Of a DNA stretch of 64,000 bases, positions 48,199 through 58,353 are shown piece by piece. The number at the start of each line of letters is the position of its first letter. Position 1 is the stretch's first letter. Under the pieces are notes generated by a model. The model did no database searches, was not told the origin of the DNA, and saw nothing but the letters and a program-made list of their open reading frames with translations. Both the position numbers and the translations under genes were made by a program. Source of the stretch: Qipengyuania seohaensis (GTDB lineage: Bacteria; Pseudomonadota; Alphaproteobacteria; Sphingomonadales; Sphingomonadaceae); the NCBI RefSeq assembly GCF_002795865.1, contig NZ_CP024920.1, positions 620,001 to 684,000 of the forward strand, read 5' to 3'.

Positions 48199-48235
48199 GT
48201 TGGGAAATTTCGCCAACATTTGGATTTCGCCAAAT
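48199..48235. promoter_or_regulatory. Tandem inverted repeats, candidate upstream activating sites for an enhancer-binding protein
   Basis: Two side-by-side sites share ATTTCGCCAA (48207-48216 and 48224-48233). The first is GTTGG-N9-CCAAC (48199-48217), the second ATTTGG-N6-CCAAAT (48218-48235). They lie about 100-136 bases upstream of the predicted sigma-54 start, the usual range for PspF-type activators. They also fall 43 bases before recF. Confidence 0.72.
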
Positions 48236-48277
48236 TGCTGGCGGTAGGAGGCACCCCGCGCTAACGCTTTCGGGCCC

Positions 48278-49354
48278 ATGCTCGAGCGCATTTCCCTCAC
48301 CCAGTTTCGCAACCATGCCACTACCGACCTGGTGGATACGGCGCGTTTCAACCTGCTGGTTGGCGAGAACGGTGCGGGCAAAACCAATGTCCTGGAGGCG
48401 CTGTCCCTGCTCGCGCCCGGAAGGGGACTGAGGCGCGCGGCACTGGTCGACATGGTGGCCCACGGCGCTGCGACGGGCTTCGCAATCGGTGCAGATCTCT
48501 CGCAGGAAGGTGAAAGCGTTCGCCTCGGCACCTATACGGAAAGCGACAATCCCGGTCGCCGGAAGGTCCGGATCAACGGTGCCGAAGCCACCGCCTCTGC
48601 GCTCGGGGAGTGGCTCGCGCTAACGTGGCTCACACCCGCAATGGATGGCTTGTTCACCGGCCCCGCCGCCGATCGCAGGCGATTCATGGACCGCATGGCC
48701 CTCGCCCTCGACCCGGCGCACGCCAGCCATGCATCGCGCTACGAAGCGGCGCTGCGCGAACGCAACCGGCTGCTGGCAGACGACCGCGCACCGGACAGTT
48801 CATGGCTCGAAGCGATCGAGGCGCAGATGGTCGAACACGGCGGACGCCTTATCGCCGGACGCGCTGCACTGGTCGATACCTTGGTGGCCAGCATCGCGCA
48901 TATGCCTGCCGAGCCCTTTGCCCGCCCTGCCCTCACCTATGCTCCGGGCGGAGCCGACAATGCAGACGCCCTGTCGCAATCCCTGTTCGAGAACCGCACA
49001 CGCGACCGCGCGGCGCAGCGCACGCTCACCGGCCCACATCGTGACGAGCTGGAAGTGATCCACGCAGCAAAACGCGTACCTGCCGCGCAGAGTTCGACCG
49101 GAGAACAGAAGGCCATGCTCGTCGCGATAACGCTCGCGCATGCCGCACTGGCCGCCAAAGGTCGCAGCGGTGTCCTGTTGCTGGACGAAGTCGCCGCGCA
49201 CCTCGACCCGATCCGGCGCGCAGCCTTGTTCGATCAACTTTCCGCCAGCGGTGCGCAGGTCTGGATGACAGGCACCGAACTCGCGCCCTTCGAAACCATC
49301 GCGCCGCAAGCCGCAACCTGGCGGGTCGAGGGCGGCGAGGTCACGCGTATCTAA
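48278..49354 (+). CDS. recF: DNA replication/repair protein RecF
   Basis: The 358-residue protein has MLERISLTQFRNHATTDL, Walker A VGENGAGKTNVLEAL, the ABC signature STGEQKAML and Walker B LLLDEVAAHLDP, a RecF/SMC-like layout. It helps RecOR load RecA on gaps at stalled forks. It is not in the usual dnaA-dnaN neighbourhood here. The stop overlaps the convergent tesA-like gene by 4 bases. Confidence 0.96.
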   Translation: MLERISLTQFRNHATTDLVDTARFNLLVGENGAGKTNVLEALSLLAPGRGLRRAALVDMVAHGAATGFAIGADLSQEGESVRLGTYTESDNPGRRKVRINGAEATASALGEWLALTWLTPAMDGLFTGPAADRRRFMDRMALALDPAHASHASRYEAALRERNRLLADDRAPDSSWLEAIEAQMVEHGGRLIAGRAALVDTLVASIAHMPAEPFARPALTYAPGGADNADALSQSLFENRTRDRAAQRTLTGPHRDELEVIHAAKRVPAAQSSTGEQKAMLVAITLAHAALAAKGRSGVLLLDEVAAHLDPIRRAALFDQLSASGAQVWMTGTELAPFETIAPQAATWRVEGGEVTRI

Positions 49355-50052
49355 TCCTTGGCAGGAATAGCCGCTTCGATCCGCTCTACAGTCGCCTCCA
49401 CCAGACGATCGATCCCTTCGTTCGTGGGGTGGATGCGGTCATCCTGGAAAAGCGAGGGATCCTGGTAGATGCTCTCAAGCCAGAACGGGACCAGCGTCGC
49501 GCCGTATTCCTCCGCCAGTTCGGGATAGAGCTCGTCGAAGTCCTGCTGGTATTCCGGCCCGTAATTCGGCGGAGCACGCATGCCCATCAATACGACGGGA
49601 ATGTCACGCTGGCGCAATTCGCCAAGCATGCTCTCGAAATTCTTGCGGGTCTGTTCGGGCGAAAGCCCGCGCAGCATGTCATTGCCGCCAAGCTCCAGCA
49701 GGACGAGGTCCGGCTTCACTTCCTGCGCATCAAGGGCGAAGGATAGGCGCTTTGCGCCTGCACCGCTGGTTTCGCCCGATACGGCGGCGTTCACCATCTG
49801 CGCATTGATGCCGCGTTGGCGCAGCGCTCTCTCCAGTTCGGTCGGATAGCTGTTCTCCAGACCCACCCCATACCCCGCGAACAGGCTGTCACCGAAGGCG
49901 AGGATATGCCGTTCCGGCCCCGCCACCTCGATTGCCTCGGCATTCGGTGCGGCAGCGCTCGTATCACCCGTCCGATCGACGGTTTCGGCCTCGCTGCCAC
50001 AGGCGGCAAGGGACAGGGCGGCGGCAAGCATCGACAAACTACGCAGAACCAT
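49351..50052 (-). CDS. SGNH hydrolase lipoprotein (TesA/arylesterase-like)
   Basis: The 233-residue protein has a lipoprotein signal (MVLRSLSMLAAALSLAACGS, lipobox LAAC). SGNH blocks: Ser in ILAFGDSLFAGYG, Gly in NAAVSGETSGAG, Asn in LELGGNDMLRGL, and Asp/His in DDRIHPTNEG. TesA is a periplasmic lysophospholipase/thioesterase; here a lipid anchor replaces the simple signal. It is divergent from ybbA-ybbP, the same arrangement as tesA-ybbAP in E. coli. Confidence 0.92.
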   Translation of the reverse strand: MVLRSLSMLAAALSLAACGSEAETVDRTGDTSAAAPNAEAIEVAGPERHILAFGDSLFAGYGVGLENSYPTELERALRQRGINAQMVNAAVSGETSGAGAKRLSFALDAQEVKPDLVLLELGGNDMLRGLSPEQTRKNFESMLGELRQRDIPVVLMGMRAPPNYGPEYQQDFDELYPELAEEYGATLVPFWLESIYQDPSLFQDDRIHPTNEGIDRLVEATVERIEAAIPAKD

Positions 50053-50099
50053 CGGCGGACTTCCTTGAGAGTTGCTGTGCCATCTGCCATCGCAGCCGC

Positions 50100-50789
50100 G
50101 TGACCACTTCTCAAGATGCGATTTGCGCTCGCGACCTGCGCCTCACCCTCGGCTCCACCCAGGCCCCCGTTGAAATCCTCAAGGGGCTGGACCTCACTAT
50201 CAAGCATGGGGAGACCGTCGCCCTGCTCGGCCCGTCGGGTTCGGGAAAGAGCTCGCTGATGGCGGTGCTGTCGGGGCTGGAACGCGCGACAAGCGGCACG
50301 CTGAGCGTTGCCGGCCAGGATTTTGCCGCGATGGACGAAGACGACCTTGCCCGTGCGCGCCGCGGCCGCATCGGCATTGTGCTTCAGGCATTTCACCTCC
50401 TGCCGACGATGACTGCGCTTGAAAACGTGGCGACACCGATGGAACTGGCCGGCGAAAGCGATGCGCAGGAGCGCGCCAAGGCGGAACTCGAAGCAGTCGG
50501 TCTGGGCCACCGCCTCGACCACTACCCGCAACAACTTTCCGGCGGAGAGCAGCAACGCGTGGCGATCGCCCGCGCCATCGCATCGCGTCCCGATCTCATT
50601 TTTGCGGACGAACCGACCGGAAATCTCGACGCGGCAACGGGCCACGAGATCGTGGAACTCCTGTTCGCCCGCCGGGCCGGAACCGGCGCGACACTGCTGG
50701 TTATCACCCATGATCCGGACCTTGCCGACCATTGCGAGCGCGTCCTGACGCTGGGTGACGGTCGCATCGCGAGCGATACCGCCGCATGA
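50100..50789 (+). CDS. ABC transporter ATP-binding protein (YbbA-like, LolD/MacB family)
   Basis: The 229-residue protein starts at GTG 50100; no ATG with conserved sequence is upstream. Walker A is LLGPSGSGKSSLMAV, the signature QLSGGEQQRVAIARAI and Walker B LIFADEPTGNLD. This is the LolD/MacB/FtsE type ATPase that drives mechanotransmission rather than substrate transport. It overlaps the permease gene by 4 bases. Confidence 0.94.
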   Translation: MTTSQDAICARDLRLTLGSTQAPVEILKGLDLTIKHGETVALLGPSGSGKSSLMAVLSGLERATSGTLSVAGQDFAAMDEDDLARARRGRIGIVLQAFHLLPTMTALENVATPMELAGESDAQERAKAELEAVGLGHRLDHYPQQLSGGEQQRVAIARAIASRPDLIFADEPTGNLDAATGHEIVELLFARRAGTGATLLVITHDPDLADHCERVLTLGDGRIASDTAA

Positions 50790-53293
50790 GCTGGTCGACC
50801 GCCTGGCGGATCGCACGACGCGATCTCAATACCCGCTTCAAGGGCCTGCGCCTGCTGCTGGTATGCATCTTCCTCGGTACGGCAGCCCTCGCCGCGATCG
50901 GCACGCTGACCGCTGCAATCGAGCGTGAACTGGCGGCCAATGGCCAGCAATTCCTCGGCGGCGACCTACAGGTCGAACTGTGGCAGCGTTCCCTCAACGA
51001 GGATGAACGCGCGGCCCTGGAAGAACTAGGCACGGTATCGGCGGGCACACGCCTGCAAGCCATGGCGCGCAAGGACGACAATGCCGCGCCGATCGAACTG
51101 AAGGCCGTTGACGAGCTTTACCCGCTATATGGCGAACTGGTTTTGGAAGGCGGGCGCAAAGTCGGCGCTCCTACGGGTAACGATGCCTATATTGCGCCCG
51201 GTGCCGCCGACCGCCTTGGCCTGGAGACGGGCGACACCTTCCTGATCGGTACCGAGACACTGCAGGTGGCCGGAATCATCGAAGATGAGCCGGACAGGCT
51301 AGGCGAAGGCTTCCAGCTGGGCCCGACCATCATCGTGCCCGAATCCCTACCGGAGCGGGCCGGATTGCTCGCCCCCGGTGCCATGTACCAGAGCAAGACG
51401 CGGGTCGCCTTCGACGCATCCCGCGACCTGGAAGCGACGGAAGAAGACCTCGAGGCGCGTTTCCCCGAGGCCGGTTTCGATATCGACACTGCCGACCGCG
51501 CGGCCCCTGGCACCGACCGCTTCGTCAGCCGGATGAGCGAGTTCCTGACCCTCGTTGGCCTTGCGGCCTTGGTGATTGCAGGGATCGGCATCGGCGGAGG
51601 CGTATCATCCTATCTCGACGCGCGGCGCCAGTCGGTGGCCACCCTCAAGATACTCGGAGCGACGAGCCGCGACATCGCGCGCATTTATTCGTTGCAGATA
51701 TTCGCAGCCGCCGCAGTTGGCAGCATCGCCGGGCTTGCTGTCGGCGTCGCCGTCGTACCGCTGCTCGCACCGGCGCTGGAAGGGTTGCTGCCGGTCGATA
51801 CGGGCTTCGTCTTCGATCCGGGCGCCCTGCTCCTCGCCACGGCCTATGGACTCCTTGTCGCGCTTGTCTTCGCGGCCCCTCCGCTGATGCGGGCACGGCA
51901 TTTCCCTGCGATGGCATTGATGCGATCGAACATCGCCCCGCTGGCGCGCGACCGCTCTGCCTTGTTGGTGGTGATCGCGGGTCTTGCTGCTATCGTCGGA
52001 CTTGCGCTCGTAACGGCCAGCCAGCCCCTACTTTCCGGCGGTTTTCTCCTCGGTGCGGCTGTGGTCCTGGCACTTCTGGCGCTGCTGGGATGGGCCATTC
52101 GCAAGATCGCCGCTGCCCTGCCGCGTCCAACCAGCCCCATCGCCCGCACGGCATTGGCCAATATCCATCGCCCCGGTTCGAGCACCGGTGCTCTGGTCAC
52201 CGCGCTGGGGTTCGGCCTTGCGTCTTTCGTACTCCTGGCGGCGGTGCAAAGCGCCATCGATGGCAATATCGAAAAGCGCGTACCTGCGCAGGCTCCCGAC
52301 TATTTCGTGCTCGACGTCCCGCGCGAACAGGAAGAGCGCTTCAGCGAACTGATCCTGCAGACGGACCCGGACGCCGAGATACGGACCGTTCCCGCGCTGC
52401 GCGGTTCGGTGCTCGCCTTCGGATCCGAAGGCGACATGACGCGGACTTCCGAGCTTGAGGAAATCCCCGATGGTGCGTGGGCTCTTCGCGGCGAACGCGG
52501 CCTTACCTATGCCAACGCCGTTCCCCCGGGAAACAGCCTGACCGAAGGGCAATGGTGGGACGCGACATATGACGGGCCGCCGCTGGTTTCGATCGACGAG
52601 GAATTCGCGCAGGCGGCTGGCCTTGGAATCGGCGACCGGCTGACGTTCGGCGTGCTAGGCGTGGAAGTGGAAACCCAGATCGCGAGCCTCCGCCAGGTCG
52701 ACTGGGAAAGCATGGGTTTCAATTACGTCTTCGTGCTGAGCCCGAATGCCTTGCGCGATACGCCGCACAACCTCGCGGCGACGGTTGAGTTGGCCGAAGG
52801 CACGCCGAAAGGCCCGCTTCTGCAGGCGCTGGTGCGCGAATTGCCGTCGACCTCGGTAATCGAGGTGGGTGGTGTCCTCCAGCAGGTGCGCACAATCCTC
52901 GAACAGGTCGGACTGGCGACGCTTGCCGCGGCGAGCGTGGCGGTTCTGGCAGGTCTTGCAGTGCTGCTTGGCGCGATTGCTGCGGCGCGGGCCTCGCGCA
53001 CCTATGACACGGTCGTCCTGCGCGTATTGGGCGCGGACCGGCGCCAGGTGCTGGTCATGCAGCTGATCGAATATGCTCTTCTTGCAGGAGCGCTCGCACT
53101 CGTGGCGCTGGGGCTTGGCAGCCTTACCGCATGGCTCGTGGTAACCCAGCTATTCGAGTTCGACTGGCTGCCCGATTGGGGCGAGGTGCTGGCAGTGCTC
53201 GGGCTCGGGCTTGTAACCGTGCTGGTCTTCGCCGTGGGCGGATCGCTTCCCTTGCTGAAGGCTAAGCCCGCACAAGCCCTGAGGGCGCTGTAA
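50786..53293 (+). CDS. FtsX-like ABC permease (YbbP-type)
   Basis: The 835-residue protein has the YbbP layout: a first span (LLLVCIFLGTAALAAIGTL), a periplasmic region, three spans near 270-390 (FLTLVGLAALVIAGIGIGGG, IFAAAAVGSIAGLAVGVAVV, LLLATAYGLLVALVFAA), further central spans, a second periplasmic region and three C-terminal FtsX spans (LAAASVAVLAGLAVLLGAIA to LAVLGLGLVTVLVFAVGGS). With YbbA it forms a type VII-like exporter whose substrate is not established; neighbour TesA suggests lipids (inference). Confidence 0.93.
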   Translation: MSWSTAWRIARRDLNTRFKGLRLLLVCIFLGTAALAAIGTLTAAIERELAANGQQFLGGDLQVELWQRSLNEDERAALEELGTVSAGTRLQAMARKDDNAAPIELKAVDELYPLYGELVLEGGRKVGAPTGNDAYIAPGAADRLGLETGDTFLIGTETLQVAGIIEDEPDRLGEGFQLGPTIIVPESLPERAGLLAPGAMYQSKTRVAFDASRDLEATEEDLEARFPEAGFDIDTADRAAPGTDRFVSRMSEFLTLVGLAALVIAGIGIGGGVSSYLDARRQSVATLKILGATSRDIARIYSLQIFAAAAVGSIAGLAVGVAVVPLLAPALEGLLPVDTGFVFDPGALLLATAYGLLVALVFAAPPLMRARHFPAMALMRSNIAPLARDRSALLVVIAGLAAIVGLALVTASQPLLSGGFLLGAAVVLALLALLGWAIRKIAAALPRPTSPIARTALANIHRPGSSTGALVTALGFGLASFVLLAAVQSAIDGNIEKRVPAQAPDYFVLDVPREQEERFSELILQTDPDAEIRTVPALRGSVLAFGSEGDMTRTSELEEIPDGAWALRGERGLTYANAVPPGNSLTEGQWWDATYDGPPLVSIDEEFAQAAGLGIGDRLTFGVLGVEVETQIASLRQVDWESMGFNYVFVLSPNALRDTPHNLAATVELAEGTPKGPLLQALVRELPSTSVIEVGGVLQQVRTILEQVGLATLAAASVAVLAGLAVLLGAIAAARASRTYDTVVLRVLGADRRQVLVMQLIEYALLAGALALVALGLGSLTAWLVVTQLFEFDWLPDWGEVLAVLGLGLVTVLVFAVGGSLPLLKAKPAQALRAL

Positions 53294-53300
53294 AAGAAAA

Positions 53301-53322
53301 TCCCCCGCTCTGAGGCGGGGGA
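53301..53322. terminator. Hairpin after the permease gene
   Basis: TCCCCCGC (53301-53308) and GCGGGGGA (53315-53322) form a perfect 8-bp stem 7 bases after the ybbP stop. The T-rich flank (TTTTCTTTTAC) is on the minus-strand side, so as an intrinsic terminator it would act on minus-strand transcripts. The 53323-53453 stretch beyond it holds no recognised gene. Confidence 0.7.
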
Positions 53323-53453
53323 TCAAGGCTAGGTTCGTCAGGGGACAAACCCTCGGGTCGCATTTCCCCTATAACCTACCTGCTGTGACGATTCCGGGAC
53401 ATCGATCCACGCGTCCCGCAATGGGACCGGCAGCACCTGAATTATGAATGGCA

Positions 53454-53480
53454 TGAAAAAGGGGGCTCGAAAGCCCCCTT
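53454..53480 (-). terminator. Intrinsic terminator of the TonB-dependent receptor gene
   Basis: AAGGGGGCT (53459-53467) pairs with AGCCCCCTT (53472-53480), loop CGAA, and on the minus strand it is followed by TTTTTC. It is 26 bases after the receptor stop. Confidence 0.92.
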
Positions 53481-53506
53481 CTCCTTGTTTCAGGGGTGCT
53501 CGCCGC

Positions 53507-56158
53507 TTAGAAGCGGAAGCGTACCACGCCGCCGTAGGTGCGCGGTGCGCTCGGGTAACCCGAGATCGAACCTTCCTGAGCAACGCTCGGGAACAGGGTG
53601 CCGATGTACTGGTCGTTCAGCAGGTTACGTGCCCACAGGCCGAATTCCAGACCGTTCTCCATCGCAAACGTCGTGGACGCGTTCACGAGGTTGATCTCGC
53701 GGCGATAGTCGCGGGCAACCGCACGCGCAGCCTCGTCGGAGCCGAAGCCGCCGATTGCGTTGAGGATCTGCGTATTGCTGGTGTGGTTGTAGTCGAGACG
53801 GGTGACCAGGCGGTTGCCCGACAGGCCGAATTCATGCGTGTAGGTCGCCGAGGTGGCGATGTTCCACGCAGGAATACCTGCAGGACGCTGACCGGAAAGA
53901 TCACCAGCCGGACCGTCGACGAAGCTGTCGAACAGCGGATCGAGGTGCGTCACTGCGAAGGTCAGGACCAGCGGATCGACCGGGTTGATCGTCGTGTCGA
54001 ATTCGAAACCGCGAACCGACTGTTCACCCGCATTCGTCAGCTGGAAGCCGGTGCCGGTGAAAAGGAAGTCCTGGAAGCCTTCGAGCGACTGGTCGAACAC
54101 AGCCAGGTTGAAGCCCATGCGGTCGAACTGTGCCTTGAGGCCAACTTCCCAGACCTTTGCCTGCTCCGGACCAGCGAAGCGCGAACCCGTCGTCAGGTTG
54201 GGAACAGCGAGTCCAGCGTTCAGGATCGGCGAGGACGGCGCCAGGATCTGGCTACCGAACGGACCCGGGATGTAGTCACCGAATGCCGGGCGTGAATCGC
54301 GCGACAGGTTGACCGAGCTGGCTTTGAAGCCAGTCGCGTAGCTGATGTAGGCGTTCAGGTCTTGCGTGACGTCGTAGGCGAGACGCAGAGTGTACGAGAA
54401 ATCGTCGTCACGCGTGCGGCCGTCTTCGATCGAGTTCGGCAGGTCGACGAACGGCGGCTGGAACTGGAATGCCTGAAGGCCCAGCAGCGGGTTGACCGTG
54501 GGGTCGGTCGCAGCAGCGGCGATTGCACCGAAGATAGGCGCAGTTGCCGGATTGCTTGCGAAGCCCTGGATCACGGCCGGCGTCACATCCGCCGGCGAAA
54601 TGCCGAGGGCACCGGCGATCTGGCCGACGATGACCGCATCGACGAGATTGACGTTTGCGAGCGGGTCATAGGAGACCTGGCTGAGTGCAAAGTCCTTCTT
54701 GTCGTCCGTGTAGTTGAACCCGCCGGTGAGGACGAGACCTTCAAGAACCTCGAAGTCCACCTGGCCGAAGATCGACCACGCCTTGTTGTCCATCGAATAT
54801 GCTTCGCTGGTCAGGAGCGGCGTGTTGAAGATGCTGTCCTGCGGCAGGCCGAGCGCACCTTCGATGGTGTTGAACGAGAAGGTCGGGTCCTGGGCGATAA
54901 ATGCACCGAGGAATTCACCATAGCCACGGAAATCGGAACCGGTCTGCAGTTCGCTTTCCTGGTTGATGCTTTCGTCGAAGTAGTAGCCGCCGAGCAGGAA
55001 ATTCAACGGACCGTCGAAGTCAGACGACACGCGCAGTTCCTGGGTGAAGGTCTGGACGTCCTGAGCGCGAACTTCGCTGGCGAGGTCGGCGCTGGTGAAG
55101 TCGATGTCCTGGTCGAAGAAGTTGTCCAGTTCGCGATAGGCCGTGATCGACGTCACGGTCAGCGCGCCGACGTTCCAGTCGGCCTGCAGCGAAACGCCGT
55201 AGTTGTCCACTTCGTTGACCGGCTCACGGTTGAGGTAGGTATCGTAGCTGAACAGGTTTTCACGATCGATCGCACCACCGAGCGCAAAGATCGCTGCGCC
55301 GGTCGGACCGTTGCGGACGTTGCCGACAGTACAGCAGACTTCGTCGATACGGCTGTAGTCGCCGATAAGGCGGAACTTGAGGTCTGCGGTCGGTTCGAAC
55401 AACAACTGGCCGCGGGCGGACCAGCGGTTGCGATCGTTCAGGTCAGCATCGAGGTTGACGATCCGCCCGTAACCATCGCGCTTATTGTAGGAACCGTCGA
55501 CCGAGAACGCGAGATTTTCGCCGATCGGGCCAGTGAGGTCACCCTTGATGATGATCTGGTTGAGATTGCCGTATACCGCCTCGACGCTGCCGCCGAGTTC
55601 GTACTGCGGTTCGCGTGTGACGACCGAGATGACACCGGCCGATGCGTTTTTGCCGAACAGGGTCGACTGGGGACCGCGGAGGACTTCGATACGCTGGACG
55701 TTGGCGAGGTCGGAAAGAGCGCCTGCGGTACGCGAACGGAAGACGCCGTCGATGAAGACGCCGACCGACGGTTCGAGACCGAAGTTGTTGGCGCCGTTAC
55801 CGAAGCCGCGGATGAAGAAGGTGGTGTTCGACGAGCTCTGGAGCTGGCTGACGCGCAGCGAAGGCGCAACGGTCTGGAGATCGAGAACGTCGCGGATCTG
55901 CGCCTGCTCGATGACTTCGCCCGAAGTAACCGAAACCGAAACCGGGACTTCCTGCAGCGTCTGTTCGCGCTTGGTCGCAGTCACAACGATGACGTTGCCC
56001 ATATCCTGCTCTTCGGTCTCGAGCGCCATTTCATCGGCGTCGGGCTCTGCGACTTGCTGGTCCTGCGCGACGGCGGCGCTCGGCAGCGTAATAGCTGCGG
56101 CACCGGCCAACAGGACTGTACGAACGGCCGCTTTCCGGCCGAAACGATTGAAATTCAT
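53507..56158 (-). CDS. TonB-dependent outer-membrane receptor
   Basis: From ATG 56158 the protein has 883 residues. It has a signal peptide (VRTVLLAGAAAITLPSAAVA), an acidic lead, a TonB box region NVIVVTATKREQTLQEVPVS, and a plug domain (VSQLQSSSNTTFFIRGFGNG, GVFIDGVFRSRTAG, VQRIEVLRGPQSTLFGKNAS). The 22-strand barrel follows and ends in YGGVVRFRF, with the terminal Phe needed for Bam insertion. This type is common in sphingomonads; substrate not indicated. The gene stands alone with a strong terminator. Confidence 0.95.
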   Translation of the reverse strand: MNFNRFGRKAAVRTVLLAGAAAITLPSAAVAQDQQVAEPDADEMALETEEQDMGNVIVVTATKREQTLQEVPVSVSVTSGEVIEQAQIRDVLDLQTVAPSLRVSQLQSSSNTTFFIRGFGNGANNFGLEPSVGVFIDGVFRSRTAGALSDLANVQRIEVLRGPQSTLFGKNASAGVISVVTREPQYELGGSVEAVYGNLNQIIIKGDLTGPIGENLAFSVDGSYNKRDGYGRIVNLDADLNDRNRWSARGQLLFEPTADLKFRLIGDYSRIDEVCCTVGNVRNGPTGAAIFALGGAIDRENLFSYDTYLNREPVNEVDNYGVSLQADWNVGALTVTSITAYRELDNFFDQDIDFTSADLASEVRAQDVQTFTQELRVSSDFDGPLNFLLGGYYFDESINQESELQTGSDFRGYGEFLGAFIAQDPTFSFNTIEGALGLPQDSIFNTPLLTSEAYSMDNKAWSIFGQVDFEVLEGLVLTGGFNYTDDKKDFALSQVSYDPLANVNLVDAVIVGQIAGALGISPADVTPAVIQGFASNPATAPIFGAIAAAATDPTVNPLLGLQAFQFQPPFVDLPNSIEDGRTRDDDFSYTLRLAYDVTQDLNAYISYATGFKASSVNLSRDSRPAFGDYIPGPFGSQILAPSSPILNAGLAVPNLTTGSRFAGPEQAKVWEVGLKAQFDRMGFNLAVFDQSLEGFQDFLFTGTGFQLTNAGEQSVRGFEFDTTINPVDPLVLTFAVTHLDPLFDSFVDGPAGDLSGQRPAGIPAWNIATSATYTHEFGLSGNRLVTRLDYNHTSNTQILNAIGGFGSDEAARAVARDYRREINLVNASTTFAMENGLEFGLWARNLLNDQYIGTLFPSVAQEGSISGYPSAPRTYGGVVRFRF

Positions 56159-56413
56159 GAATAATCCTCTCTCAAAACCATAACTTGGTCGGCTGCGTAG
56201 TCCCCACAATCACGCAAGCTGGTGTCGAATTATTGCGCTGGTCGTTTCCATACAAGCATTTAGCGCGGCAGATCGGTTGCGTTCGGACAGGTGTGCTGTT
56301 TGAGTCACACTCTCAAAAGCTTGCCGCATTGCAGCATCTAAGCTAGGGGCGCGCTCGAATTGGCAGAGCCGAATCCGTGCCCGCCGCTCCGATACCCTTA
56401 CGAAAGCAAAATC
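56159..56413. other. Divergent intergenic region between the TonB receptor and typA
   Basis: These 255 bases must carry both promoters. GAGAGAGGATT (minus strand) is the likely ribosome binding site for the receptor. No RNA gene, repeat or clear operator was seen. Confidence 0.5.
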
Positions 56414-58234
<1,821 letters not shown>

Positions 58235-58270
58235 CGAAAAGCACGACTGCGGGACACGCAGCGCAAGCAT

Positions 58271-58306
58271 GGCGGTGACAATGCGGTCTTGGAACCGGTC
58301 ACCGCC
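58271..58306 (+). repeat. Long imperfect hairpin after typA
   Basis: GGCGGTGAC (58271-58279) pairs with GTCACCGCC (58298-58306), and CGGT (58284-58287) with ACCG (58294-58297), leaving a 4-base bulge on one side. There is no T run. It may protect the typA 3' end or act with Rho. Confidence 0.6.
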
Positions 58307-58353
58307 TTCGCTACTCCTGCAGTCAATGATGGGAATGCAGGGGAGCATGCGCT

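Noticed and set aside
53338-53583. 81-residue minus-strand open frame downstream of the TonB receptor
   Set aside because: It overlaps the receptor's 3' end and its terminator hairpin and has no coding signals.
54362-56164. 600-residue open frame antisense to the TonB receptor
   Set aside because: The receptor on the minus strand has complete signal, plug and C-terminal features. The antisense protein is a low-complexity shadow.
58261-58353. Hairpin after typA considered as a mobile-element end or attachment site
   Set aside because: There are no flanking direct repeats and no integrase or transposase nearby; a 3'-end structure is simpler.
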